Source: Colimorpha_A sp045533115
Lineage (GTDB): Bacteria; Bacillota; Clostridia; Oscillospirales; CAG-272
Length of the DNA stretch: 38,968 nt
Direction of reading: 5' to 3'
Assembly: GCA_045533115.1 (NCBI GenBank)
Contig: JAZSHF010000032.1
Span: forward strand, 1 to 38,968
Position numbers and translations under genes: made by a program. The notes below the pieces were generated by a model that was not told the origin of the DNA, ran no database searches, and saw nothing but the letters and a program-made list of their open reading frames with translations. How positions within the stretch are numbered: position 1 is the first letter of the stretch; every line of letters starts with the position of its first letter. This document shows, piece by piece, positions 15,718-23,404 of the stretch.

Positions 15718-16728
15718 TCAATTATTAACCGTGCTGTCGTTATCCCCATCGGGATGTGTCGGCTGGTTCTGCTTGATGATCTGCTCCTGAATGTCAACCT
15801 CAAGCTCTCCGAAAATGATCCTGTCGGTTTTGTCTACAAGCTTATATGGGAAGTCAAGAGCGAGATAATTTCCTTTATCGTCCGTATTACGGACTATTGT
15901 GATCCTGTTCTGCTTAATGTCAAGCGTTATGTCGATATTCAGGAAGCATCGTCTTGCAAATTCAAGCGGTATATGAAGCTTACCGCCGTACATAAAGGCG
16001 CTACCGCCGGTTCTTTCCGGCACGCCGTTTACATAGGCGATGCTTTCATCAATAACGAACTCAACAGCTTCGGCACTCTCTCTTACTACATATCGCACAT
16101 TCTTGCCGTCACCCGTCGTCGTAAGCTTACAGTAATCGGCAAGCGCATCCATATCTATGTAATATACACCGTCGCGGCAGATACGTGAATATGCATAGGT
16201 CTTACGCCACAGCGTATTTTTTCCTTCGCCAAGCTGGTATCTGAAATCATCGGTTGACGTCATTACGTTTGCTTTGATAAGCAGGTTTGCAGCAAGGAGC
16301 GCAATCGGGAGAAGTATCAGGTAGCCGATCACACCGAGAAGCATAATTCTTTTTGCAAAGGATCTGTTTCTTTTTGTTTTGATCCTCGGACGTGTCTTGT
16401 CGTTTGTGCGTATCTTAAAATGCTGTGTACCGGTTCTTCTTACAGTGCCCGGCTCGCTCGGAGCGCTTTGCCTGCGCATTTGTCTTTGAAGCGGAGTTTG
16501 CGATTTAAGGTTGTCATTTAATCCCGACGTTTTTTTCGGTTTCGGCGCGATTTGTGCCTGCCCTTGAATTACTGACGCGCGGCGCGGCTGCGTCTGATTT
16601 TGAATTGGAGGCTTCATTTGACGATTCGTTTGAGCGGGACGGGGAATATTAACCCTGTTGATTGGCTTGCTCGTATTTTGCTTTTGTTGATCTTGCCTCG
16701 CTTGAGGCATTTTTCTGCCGAAATTCAA
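15718..16728 (-). CDS. Membrane-anchored protein with basic N-terminal tail and copper-amine-oxidase-N-like domain
   Basis: The 336-residue protein has three parts. Residues 1-130 are strongly basic and rich in Gln, Pro, Asn and Arg with low complexity. A single membrane helix (about 133-160, RIMLLGVIGYLILLPIALLA) follows. The outer region contains YVNGVPERTGGSAFMYGGKLHIPLEFARRCF, which resembles the beta-rich 'copper amine oxidase N-terminal' stalk domain common in clostridial envelope proteins. Topology is probably N-in, C-out. The start is taken as TTG at 16728: GGAGG lies 6 nt before it, whereas the ATG nine codons upstream would place the ribosome site inside the gene. Its function is unknown; its pairing with galE suggests a cell-envelope role. 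Confidence 0.72.
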   Translation of the reverse strand: MNFGRKMPQARQDQQKQNTSKPINRVNIPRPAQTNRQMKPPIQNQTQPRRASVIQGQAQIAPKPKKTSGLNDNLKSQTPLQRQMRRQSAPSEPGTVRRTGTQHFKIRTNDKTRPRIKTKRNRSFAKRIMLLGVIGYLILLPIALLAANLLIKANVMTSTDDFRYQLGEGKNTLWRKTYAYSRICRDGVYYIDMDALADYCKLTTTGDGKNVRYVVRESAEAVEFVIDESIAYVNGVPERTGGSAFMYGGKLHIPLEFARRCFLNIDITLDIKQNRITIVRNTDDKGNYLALDFPYKLVDKTDRIIFGELEVDIQEQIIKQNQPTHPDGDNDSTVNN

Positions 16729-16763
16729 AATGTGACCTCCTTTCGTAATTTGCATACATATTT

Positions 16764-16792
16764 ATCATATCACGGTTATGAATAAAATTCAA
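16764..16792 (-). promoter_or_regulatory. Sigma-A promoter for the membrane protein-galE operon
   Basis: On the reverse strand TTGAAT (16787-16792), a 17-nt spacer and TATGAT (16764-16769) lie 36 nt before the TTG start. Confidence 0.7.
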
Positions 16793-16863
16793 GAGATATT
16801 GAAATAAATATTACTTGTGAACACAAAATAATTTTTAATTTACATTTTTTTCATTTTAGGTAC

Positions 16864-16892
16864 TTGTTAAAAGAAAAAACTTGTGTTATAAT
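16864..16892 (+). promoter_or_regulatory. Sigma-A promoter for the small Cys/Asp-rich membrane protein
   Basis: TTGTTA (16864-16869), a 17-nt spacer and TATAAT (16887-16892) are followed by a leader of about 50 nt with a G-rich ribosome site. It is divergent from the galE operon promoter. Confidence 0.75.
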
Positions 16893-16949
16893 GATAATAC
16901 AAGGCAAGTCCTTTGTTAAATGATTATAATTTTTGGGGGGTAAATTACC

Positions 16950-17192
16950 ATGGAAAACAAGACTCTTAGCATTCTTCTCAAGATTTTTCTTGCTGTTGGA
17001 ATCGTAGCAGGTATCTGTGTTATCGCAAAGATCCTTTACGACAGATACAGAAAGAACCTCTGCTGCCTCTGCGAGGATGACTGCGACTGCGATTTCGAGT
17101 GCCTCGAAAACGACGAGCTCGACTGCGACTGCGACAACTGCCAGTACCTCAAGAAGGACGAGGCTGAGGAAGCTGAAGCTATTGAAGAATAA
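16950..17192 (+). CDS. Small membrane protein with acidic Cys-rich tail
   Basis: I do not recognise this 80-residue protein. Residues 6-29 form one hydrophobic helix containing Cys23. A short basic stretch (DRYRKN, residues 31-36) follows, then a tail with nine Cys (38, 39, 41, 45, 47, 51, 59, 61, 64) among many Asp and Glu residues and an all-acidic C-terminus. The basic residues after the helix suggest a cytoplasmic tail, which could bind metal ions or an iron-sulfur cluster. Translation should be efficient: a GGGGGG ribosome site lies before the ATG and the codons are C-ending and repetitive (TGC, GAC, CTC). It has its own promoter and terminator. Confidence 0.78.
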   Translation: MENKTLSILLKIFLAVGIVAGICVIAKILYDRYRKNLCCLCEDDCDCDFECLENDELDCDCDNCQYLKKDEAEEAEAIEE

Positions 17193-17206
17193 TTGATGCT
17201 ATGAGC

Positions 17207-17236
17207 AAAAGCCGCGTTAATTCGCGGTTTTTGTTT
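17207..17236 (+). terminator. Terminator after the small Cys-rich gene
   Basis: GCCGCG/CGCGGT (17211-17216 and 17223-17228) with a 6-nt loop is extended by A-T pairs and followed by TTTTGTTTTTT. Confidence 0.85.
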
Positions 17237-17242
17237 TTTGTC

Positions 17243-17271
17243 TTGAAAAGATCGCGCTTTTCGATTATAAT
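17243..17271 (+). promoter_or_regulatory. Sigma-A promoter for mnmE
   Basis: TTGAAA (17243-17248), a 17-nt spacer and TATAAT (17266-17271) lie 29 nt before the mnmE ATG, directly after the preceding terminator. Confidence 0.8.
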
Positions 17272-17300
17272 AGATATATTAAATTTCTTTGGAGAAGAGT

Positions 17301-18668
17301 ATGCAAAGCTTTGAACCTATAGCCGCAATATCTACCCCTTATGGCAGAGGGGGGATTGCAGTAATAAGACTCAGTGGAGAGGGAAGTATTCACCTTGCCG
17401 AAAAGCTGTTTGTACCCAAATCAAAAAAGCGCCTGTCTGATATTGAATCGGGATATGCCGTTTACGGTGATATATTGAGAGACGGTAAGCGCATAGACGA
17501 CGGCGTCGCAACTGTTTTCCGCGCGCCGCGTTCATTCACGGGCGAGGATACGGTCGAGATCTCCTGTCACGGCGGAATACTTCTTACTCAAAGCGTTCTC
17601 TCGTCGGCTCTTGAGTGCGGCTTCCGTCTTGCGCTTGGCGGTGAGTTCAGTAAACGTGCGTTTCTGAACGGGAAAATGTCGCTTAGTGAAGCTGAAGCGG
17701 TGATCGGTCTTATTGACGCTGAGAGTGAGGAGCAGCTTCGTCTTTCTGCGTCGATTACGAACGGTGTTCTCAAAAACGGAATCAACAAGCTTTGCGACGA
17801 GATTACTGAGCTTCTCGCTTCGATATATGCTTATATTGATTATCCCGATGAGGATCTTACCGACGTATCAGTAAGCGAACTGACAAAGCGTGGAGAAAAG
17901 CTTCTTAACGACGTCAATAAGCTTGTATCAAGCTATCGAAGCGGCAAGGCGGTAAGCTACGGAATTAAGACGGCTATCGTGGGTAAACCGAACGCGGGCA
18001 AATCGTCAGTGCTTAACAGGCTTCTCGGTTATGACCGCGCAATAGTAACCTCAGTCGCGGGAACGACGAGAGATACCGTTGAAGAAAGTGCCGTTGTCGG
18101 ACGTGTTACGCTTCGGCTTTGTGACACGGCAGGTATTCGCGAATCAGGTGACGAGGTCGAGCGTCTCGGTATTGAAAGAAGTATTGAGAAGCTTAAGGAA
18201 GCAGAGCTGGTACTTGCAGTGTTTGACGGCTCGAATCAGCTTGACGTCCTCGACCGTGACGTTATAGACAGAATTGCAAAGACTGATGCAGAGGTTATAG
18301 CGGTAATAAATAAGTCGGATATAAAGAATGAAGTTGAGCTTAAGATTCCGTTCAGAACCGTTACCGTTTCGGCTCTTGACGGAAGCGGATTTGAGGAGCT
18401 GCAAAAGATGATATCCGAGCTTTATGTTGACGAAAAGCTCAACTACGATACTACTCCTATCTTGACTAATGCGCGTCAATTTGCCGCCGCATACGAGGCA
18501 AAATTGCGCCTTGAAAACGCGCTTGCCGCACTCGATAGCGGCTTTACGCAGGATATAGCGGGAATGGACCTTGAGCTATCACTTGCCGCGCTTCGTGAAA
18601 TCGACGGAAGAAACGTAAGTGAGGATATAACCGACAAGATTTTCAGTCGCTTTTGCGTTGGAAAGTAA
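17301..18668 (+). CDS. mnmE: tRNA modification GTPase MnmE
   Basis: The 455-residue protein works with MnmG to put the (carboxymethyl)aminomethyl group on wobble U34 of certain tRNAs. The N-terminal formyl-THF-binding domain begins EPIAAISTPYGRGGIAVIRLSG. The G domain has GKPNAGKSS near residue 223, the switch TSVAGTTRDT, DTAG, and NKSD, and the protein ends in the catalytic FCVGK Cys motif. All key residues are present and the length is normal. The ATG at 17301 was chosen because GGAGAAG lies about 6 nt upstream; a TTG four codons earlier overlaps that site. mnmG is not in the window; in many Bacillota it is adjacent, so mnmE stands alone here. Confidence 0.96.
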   Translation: MQSFEPIAAISTPYGRGGIAVIRLSGEGSIHLAEKLFVPKSKKRLSDIESGYAVYGDILRDGKRIDDGVATVFRAPRSFTGEDTVEISCHGGILLTQSVLSSALECGFRLALGGEFSKRAFLNGKMSLSEAEAVIGLIDAESEEQLRLSASITNGVLKNGINKLCDEITELLASIYAYIDYPDEDLTDVSVSELTKRGEKLLNDVNKLVSSYRSGKAVSYGIKTAIVGKPNAGKSSVLNRLLGYDRAIVTSVAGTTRDTVEESAVVGRVTLRLCDTAGIRESGDEVERLGIERSIEKLKEAELVLAVFDGSNQLDVLDRDVIDRIAKTDAEVIAVINKSDIKNEVELKIPFRTVTVSALDGSGFEELQKMISELYVDEKLNYDTTPILTNARQFAAAYEAKLRLENALAALDSGFTQDIAGMDLELSLAALREIDGRNVSEDITDKIFSRFCVGK

Positions 18669-18743
18669 CTATTCTTTCCTTGTCACGGCATATTCACTCT
18701 CACATAGGATATAATAGTAATATGAATTAACGTGAGGTGTGTA

Positions 18744-18932
18744 ATGAACGAAAAAAGAAGCAATGATTGCCGTTATGAGGTCATTGAGCGTTATTGCCCG
18801 AGGTGTGAAGAGAACGTAATAATGAGAAAAACGTTTGGAAAAAACGCGTCTCTCAAATGTATGAACTATGAAAACTGCGCTCAAACTAAGGACAGCTTTT
18901 GCAGAAACGACCGTTTTGACTCGCAGGTGTAG
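18744..18932 (+). CDS. Small zinc-ribbon-like protein
   Basis: The 62-residue protein has Cys at positions 9, 18, 21, 39, 45 and 53. YCPRCEENVIMRKTFGKN followed by LKCMNYENC looks like a compact zinc ribbon in which CxxC pairs with a later C-x5-C. Its length and the many charged residues suggest a nucleic-acid or protein adaptor, but no function is assigned. GAGGTG lies 5 nt before the ATG, and a TATAAT (18710-18715) without a clear -35 lies 28 nt upstream. It follows mnmE by 75 nt with no terminator between them, so read-through is possible. Confidence 0.65.
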   Translation: MNEKRSNDCRYEVIERYCPRCEENVIMRKTFGKNASLKCMNYENCAQTKDSFCRNDRFDSQV

Positions 18933-18997
18933 TAATTTGCAACAAAAAAACGACGGGAATTTTGTGATAAGTTGTCGGGAAAAATCTCAAAATGTAA

Positions 18998-19027
18998 TTG
19001 ACTTTTTACAATAATATATGATATAAT
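18998..19027 (+). promoter_or_regulatory. Sigma-A promoter of the purine operon
   Basis: TTGACT (18998-19003), an 18-nt spacer and TATAAT (19022-19027) lie directly before the ZTP riboswitch. Transcription would start near 19034. Confidence 0.82.
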
Positions 19028-19037
19028 AAGTGCGTTG

Positions 19038-19110
19038 AGATTTTCCGCAACTGACGGATGGGTGGATAACACCGGGGAACGGAAAATAATAAAGCCGACC
19101 GTCTGGGCAG
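19038..19110 (+). promoter_or_regulatory. ZTP (pfl) riboswitch aptamer
   Basis: The RNA has the fold and conserved bases of the pfl motif, which binds the purine intermediates ZMP and ZTP. P1 pairs ATTTTCCG (19040-19047) with CGGAAAAT (19080-19087). P2 pairs GGTG with CACC (19061-19064 and 19070-19073). A pseudoknot can form between GACGG (19053-19057) and CCGTC (19099-19103). The 3' domain holds the signature CCGTCTGGGC (19099-19108), and CCGGGGAACGG lies in the joining region. It precedes purE, a usual genomic place for this class. Confidence 0.9.
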
Positions 19111-19142
19111 TTTTGCATTATAAGGCAAGACTGCCCATTTTT
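19104..19142 (+). terminator. Riboswitch-controlled terminator (expression platform)
   Basis: TGGGCAGTTTTGC (19104-19116) pairs with GCAAGACTGCCCA (19125-19137) over 13 bp with one G-U pair, and TTTTT follows. The 5' arm uses the GGGC of the aptamer signature, so aptamer and terminator are mutually exclusive. Ligand binding should turn the operon on. Confidence 0.88.
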
Positions 19143-19169
19143 CATTTGGCGGATTTTTTGGAGGTAACC

Positions 19170-19670
19170 ATGAGCACTAAGAAGGTAGGAATCGTAATGG
19201 GAAGTGACAGCGATCTTCCCGTAGTTGAAAAAGCAATTAACGTGCTTAAGGAATACGGCGTGCCTTTTGAGGTACACGTTTATTCTGCACACAGAACCCC
19301 TGTCGAGGCTAAGGAATTTGCTGTAAACGCAAGAGCTAACGGCTTCGGCGCTATAATTGCCGCTGCAGGTATGGCGGCTCATCTTGCGGGAGCTATCGCG
19401 GCAAACACGACTCTTCCCGTTATAGGAATACCCGTGAAAAGTAAAAATCTCGACGGCATTGACGCGCTTCTTTCGACGGTACAGATGCCTACAGGCATAC
19501 CTGTCGCAACCGTTGCTATTGACGGAGCTGCCAATGCCGCTATGCTTTCTATTCAGATCCTTGCGGTAACCGACGGCGCGCTCGCTGCCCGTCTTGACAA
19601 AGCAAGAAGCGACGGTGCTGAGAAGGTTCTCGAGAAGAACAAGGCAATCGAAGAAAAGTTCAACGCATAA
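19170..19670 (+). CDS. purE: N5-carboxyaminoimidazole ribonucleotide mutase
   Basis: The 166-residue class I PurE converts N5-CAIR to CAIR in purine synthesis. The substrate loop GSDSDLP is at residues 11-17, HRTP near 45, and the glycine-rich AAAGMAAHLAG near 70-80. The C-terminal alanine-rich helix is typical. The ATG at 19170 was chosen for GGAGG 6 nt upstream; the open frame before it is the riboswitch. It is the first gene of the operon, 28 nt after the regulatory terminator. purK, the usual partner that makes N5-CAIR, is not in the window. Confidence 0.96.
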   Translation: MSTKKVGIVMGSDSDLPVVEKAINVLKEYGVPFEVHVYSAHRTPVEAKEFAVNARANGFGAIIAAAGMAAHLAGAIAANTTLPVIGIPVKSKNLDGIDALLSTVQMPTGIPVATVAIDGAANAAMLSIQILAVTDGALAARLDKARSDGAEKVLEKNKAIEEKFNA

Positions 19671-19680
19671 AGGGGTAATT

Positions 19681-21105
19681 ATGGGCGGATATTTTGGCGC
19701 GGCACTCAAGCACGACGCAATTTCTGACGTGTTCTTCGGCACAGACTATCATTCGCATCTCGGAACTAAGTGCGGCGGTATGGCGGCATATTCCGAGGGC
19801 GTCGGTCTGCAAAGAGAGATACACAGTATTTCAAATTCGTTGTTCAGAACGAAGTTTGACCACGTTTTCGACGATATGAAGGGCAATTCCGCGATCGGTT
19901 GTATAAGTGATTTCGATCCCCAGCCGCTGCTTGTTCGCTCGCGTCTCGGAAGATTTGCTATCTGCTTCGTGGGTATCATAAATAATGCCGAGCGGCTGAT
20001 ACAGGATTATTTTGACGATCATTCAGGTCACTTTAACGCGATGACGGGCGGAAACGTCAACTCAACGGAGCTTGTTGCCGCGCTTATCGGTCAAAAGGAT
20101 AATTTCGTTGACGGTATCCATTTTGCTCAGAGCGTAATAGAGGGAACGGCATCAATCATTATTCTTAAGGATGACGGAAAGATAATTGCCGCTCGCGACC
20201 GACTTGGCAGAATTCCCGTGCAGATCGGACGAAAGGACGAGGGCTACTGCGTTTCATTTGAGGCGTTTGCTTATCAAAAGCTTGATTACGAGCATCACAA
20301 GGAGCTGGGTCCCGGTGAGATAGTTGAGCTTTGCTCCGATTATTGCCGCCAGCTTGCCGAGCCGGGTAAGGAAATGAGAATATGCTCCTTCCTCTGGAGC
20401 TATTACGGATATCCGACCTCGACCTACGAGGGCGTTAACGTTGAAATGATGCGTTACCGCAACGGAGCGATAATGGCAGAAAATGACCGTAAGGCAGGTC
20501 TTGACAGTAATATCGAATACGTTGTCGGCGTTCCCGATTCGGGTACTCCTCACGCGATAGGATATTCGAACGCAAGCCATCTTCCGTTCGCAAGAGCGTT
20601 CATAAAATACACCCCTACTTGGGCAAGAAGCTTTACCCCGACTACACAGGCGGCAAGAAGCCGCGTTGCGAAGATGAAGCAAATACCTGTTCTTGATCTT
20701 ATAAAGGGCAAGGATCTTATGTTCGTTGACGACTCGATCGTCCGCGGTACTCAGCTTAAGGAAACGGTCGATTTCCTCTACGACAACGGCGCAAAGAGCG
20801 TTCATATGCGTTCCGCCTGCCCCCCGATAATGTACGGATGTAAATATCTTAATTTCAGCCGTGCGACGTCGGATATGGAGCTTATCGCGAGAAGGATCAT
20901 AAACGAGCTTGAGGGCGAAGAAGGCTTTAACCATATTGAAGAATACAGCGACGGATCTACCGAAAGAGGAAAGGCACTTCGTAAGACGATATGCGACCGC
21001 TTCCACTTTGATTCGCTTGAATTTCAGTCGCTTGACGGCGTAATAAAAGCAATAGGAATAGATCCCTGCAAGCTTTGCACCTATTGCTGGAACGGTAAAG
21101 AATAA
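19681..21105 (+). CDS. PurF-like amidophosphoribosyltransferase lacking the glutaminase catalytic residues
   Basis: The 474-residue protein has the two-domain PurF layout: an N-terminal Ntn-type domain and a C-terminal phosphoribosyltransferase domain. The latter is intact, with VVGVPDSGTPHAIGYS and the PRPP loop LMFVDDSIVRGTQ. The Ntn site is not: normal PurF begins Cys-Gly-Val-Phe-Gly, but this protein begins MGGYFG; the oxyanion HNGN reads GIINNAE; and the Asp of DTE is Ser in NSTE. It should not release ammonia from glutamine and may use free ammonia or a partner. The C-terminus has CKLCTYC, a possible metal site. The GGGG ribosome site precedes the ATG at 19681, 10 nt after purE. A canonical PurF may exist elsewhere in the genome. 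Confidence 0.85.
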   Translation: MGGYFGAALKHDAISDVFFGTDYHSHLGTKCGGMAAYSEGVGLQREIHSISNSLFRTKFDHVFDDMKGNSAIGCISDFDPQPLLVRSRLGRFAICFVGIINNAERLIQDYFDDHSGHFNAMTGGNVNSTELVAALIGQKDNFVDGIHFAQSVIEGTASIIILKDDGKIIAARDRLGRIPVQIGRKDEGYCVSFEAFAYQKLDYEHHKELGPGEIVELCSDYCRQLAEPGKEMRICSFLWSYYGYPTSTYEGVNVEMMRYRNGAIMAENDRKAGLDSNIEYVVGVPDSGTPHAIGYSNASHLPFARAFIKYTPTWARSFTPTTQAARSRVAKMKQIPVLDLIKGKDLMFVDDSIVRGTQLKETVDFLYDNGAKSVHMRSACPPIMYGCKYLNFSRATSDMELIARRIINELEGEEGFNHIEEYSDGSTERGKALRKTICDRFHFDSLEFQSLDGVIKAIGIDPCKLCTYCWNGKE

Positions 21106-21129
21106 TTATATTTTGAAAGGATGTACGGT

Positions 21130-22176
21130 ATGAAAAGCAGTTACAGTGAAAGCTACAAGCAGGCGGGTGTTGATATTACCGCCGGCTACAAGGCGGTAGA
21201 GCTTATGAAGGCTCATATCGCGCGCACAAAGAACGAGGGCTGTCTTGACGACGTTGGCGGCTTCGGAGGTTGCTTCGGACTTCCCATCGCGGGAATGGAG
21301 GAGCCGGTTCTGGTTTCGGGAACCGACGGCTGCGGAACGAAGGTTAAGCTCGCAATTCTTATGGACAAGCACGATACTATCGGTATCGACGCGGTTGCAA
21401 TGTGCGTAAACGATATAATTTGCGTAGGTGCAAAGCCCCTTTTCTTCCTCGACTATATTGCTTGCGGTAAAAATATACCAGAAAAGATAGCTTCGATCGT
21501 TTCCGGCGTTGCCGAAGGCTGCGTTCAGTCGGGCGCGGCGCTTATTGGCGGTGAGACTGCAGAGCATCCCGGTCTTATGCCGATCGAGGATTATGACCTC
21601 GCGGGCTTTGCCGTCGGTATCGTTGATAAGAAGCAGATAATTGATAACAATAATATGCAGGAGGGCGATATCGTCATCGCGCTTCCTTCTACCGGTATTC
21701 ACAGTAATGGCTTCTCACTTTGCCGCAAGGTATTCAATATCGATAACAATGATCCTCTCCTTTACGTCGAGAGGGAAGAGCTTGGCGGTAAGACAATAGC
21801 GGAAGCTCTCCTTACCCCTACCAAGATATACGTTAAGCCTGTTCTTGCGCTTCTCAATGAGGTTGACGTTCACGGTATCTCCCATATCACGGGAGGCGGC
21901 TTCTACGAGAACATTCCGAGAAGTATTCCCGACGGACTAGGCGCGGTTATCGACAGGGCATCGGTTAAGATTCTTCCTATCTTTGATCTTATCGCGAAGT
22001 TCGGTAACATTCCCGAAAGAGATATGTTCAATACATATAATATGGGTGTCGGTATGAGCATTGTCGTTCCCGCCGATCAGGCAGAGAAGGCGATCGAAAT
22101 ACTTAGAAACAACGGTATTGACGCTTACACTATCGGTAAGATCGTTAAGAGCGAAGAAAAGGTAGTAATATGCTGA
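21130..22176 (+). CDS. purM: Phosphoribosylformylglycinamidine cyclo-ligase (AIR synthetase)
   Basis: The 348-residue AIR synthetase closes the imidazole ring of FGAM using ATP. YKQAGVDITAGYKAVELMK at the N-terminus, VSGTDGCGTKVKLA near 65-78, IGGETAEHPG near 142 and THITGGGFYENIPR-like HISHITGGGFYENIPR near 250 are diagnostic of PurM. The ATG at 21130 is preferred over that at 21121 because AAAGG ends directly before the latter, leaving no spacing, while 21130 is 9 nt from it. The next gene, the FNT channel, overlaps its last seven bases. Confidence 0.96.
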   Translation: MKSSYSESYKQAGVDITAGYKAVELMKAHIARTKNEGCLDDVGGFGGCFGLPIAGMEEPVLVSGTDGCGTKVKLAILMDKHDTIGIDAVAMCVNDIICVGAKPLFFLDYIACGKNIPEKIASIVSGVAEGCVQSGAALIGGETAEHPGLMPIEDYDLAGFAVGIVDKKQIIDNNNMQEGDIVIALPSTGIHSNGFSLCRKVFNIDNNDPLLYVEREELGGKTIAEALLTPTKIYVKPVLALLNEVDVHGISHITGGGFYENIPRSIPDGLGAVIDRASVKILPIFDLIAKFGNIPERDMFNTYNMGVGMSIVVPADQAEKAIEILRNNGIDAYTIGKIVKSEEKVVIC

Positions 22177-22781
22177 GAGGAACGATTGACGGAATTCTCG
22201 CAGGAATTATGATCGCCATCGGCGGAACGGTTCTTCTCTCTGTTTCAGGCGGCTTCCTCGGTGCTTGTCTCTTTTCGATAGCGCTTCTCGTTATCTGCTA
22301 CCGCGGTTATTCGCTGTTTACCGGCAAGGTCGGATTTATGGCGTTCAGTCATAAAAAGAGTGACTTCGTTTTGCTGCTTTCGGGACTTCTCGGAAATGTG
22401 CTCGGAACCCTTGTTTGCGGTCTTGCGGTTAATTACTCTTTGAATAACAGAGCCGGGTTTGCAAAGACGATGTGCGAAGCGAAGCTTAACGACGCGCTTT
22501 TGCCCGTCTTTATCAAGGCGATATTCTGCGGAATACTTATGTATCTTGCGGTCGCGATATTTAAGGAAAATAAGTCGCCGATTGCGATTTTCTTCTGTGT
22601 TCCCGTGTTTATACTTAGCGGTTTCGAACATTCGATTGCAGATATGTTCTATTTCTTTGCCGCAAAAATATTCTCGCTTGATATGCTTGTTTTTCTCATA
22701 ATTGTTATTCTCGGAAACACCGTCGGTGGACTTTTGTTCCCGATGCTGACGCTCCTTAAAGGCGAGATGAAGGAGAAATGA
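22170..22781 (+). CDS. Formate/nitrite transporter (FNT) family channel
   Basis: This 203-residue membrane protein has about six hydrophobic segments. The motif GFEHSIADMF at residues 151-160 and the following LGNTVGGLLFP (181-191) match the FNT family (FocA: GFEHSIANM, with the pore His). LFTGKVG (49-55) and FIKAIFCGILMYLAV (114-128) fit the family's other conserved loops. FNT proteins are pentameric channels for formate and similar small anions. The protein is short (FocA has about 285 residues), mainly because its termini and loops are trimmed. Its position, overlapping purM by seven bases and one base before purN, shows co-translation with purine genes. Formate feeding of formyl-THF is the probable reason. 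Nitrite or hydrosulfide as substrate is the less likely alternative. Confidence 0.8.
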   Translation: MLRGTIDGILAGIMIAIGGTVLLSVSGGFLGACLFSIALLVICYRGYSLFTGKVGFMAFSHKKSDFVLLLSGLLGNVLGTLVCGLAVNYSLNNRAGFAKTMCEAKLNDALLPVFIKAIFCGILMYLAVAIFKENKSPIAIFFCVPVFILSGFEHSIADMFYFFAAKIFSLDMLVFLIIVILGNTVGGLLFPMLTLLKGEMKEK

Positions 22782-22782
22782 T

Positions 22783-23403
22783 ATGTCAAAAACTAAAATT
22801 GCCGTTCTTATTTCGGGCGGCGGAACAAATCTTCAGGCGCTTATCGACGCGCAGAAAAGCGGTATCATCAAAAGCGGCGAGATCGCCTGCGTAATTTCAT
22901 CGCAGCCCGATGCATACGGGCTTGTAAGAGCTCAGAATGCGGGCATTCCGACCGAGGTCGTTTGCAAGCGTCTTCTTGACGGATCGCAGGAACGCTTTGA
23001 AAAGGGAATTATTGAAATTCTTGATCGTTACGGAATCGAGCTTATTGTCCTTGCGGGCTTTATGTCGATCCTTACAGCAAGGTTTACTTCACGCTATCCC
23101 GAAAGGATAATCAACGTTCACCCGTCGCTCATCCCCTCGTTCTGTGGCAAGGGTTTCTACGGCCTCCGCGTACACGAGGCGGCGCTTCAGTACGGTGTTA
23201 AGGTGACTGGAGCAACGGTGCATTTCGTAAACGAGATTCCCGACGGTGGCAAGATAATTATGCAAAAGGCGGTCACGATAAATAAGAACGAGACTCCCGA
23301 ATCTCTGCAAAAGAGAGTGATGAAATATGCGGAGTGGCAGATACTTCCTCGCTCCGCCGAGCTGATATCTAAACAAATAATGGATGCGAAAGGAAAAAAA
23401 TGA
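22783..23403 (+). CDS. purN: Phosphoribosylglycinamide formyltransferase (10-formyl-THF dependent)
   Basis: The 206-residue GAR transformylase transfers a formyl group from 10-formyl-THF to glycinamide ribonucleotide. The phosphate loop SGGGTNLQAL is at 10-19, the catalytic NVHPSLIPSF carries Asn and His near residues 107-109, and HFVNEIPDGGKII near 146-158 has the catalytic Asp. The family length is normal. GGAGAA lies in the end of the FNT gene and the ATG starts one base after its stop. It is the first of two folate-dependent steps encoded in this operon. Confidence 0.96.
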   Translation: MSKTKIAVLISGGGTNLQALIDAQKSGIIKSGEIACVISSQPDAYGLVRAQNAGIPTEVVCKRLLDGSQERFEKGIIEILDRYGIELIVLAGFMSILTARFTSRYPERIINVHPSLIPSFCGKGFYGLRVHEAALQYGVKVTGATVHFVNEIPDGGKIIMQKAVTINKNETPESLQKRVMKYAEWQILPRSAELISKQIMDAKGKK

Positions 23404-23404
23404 T

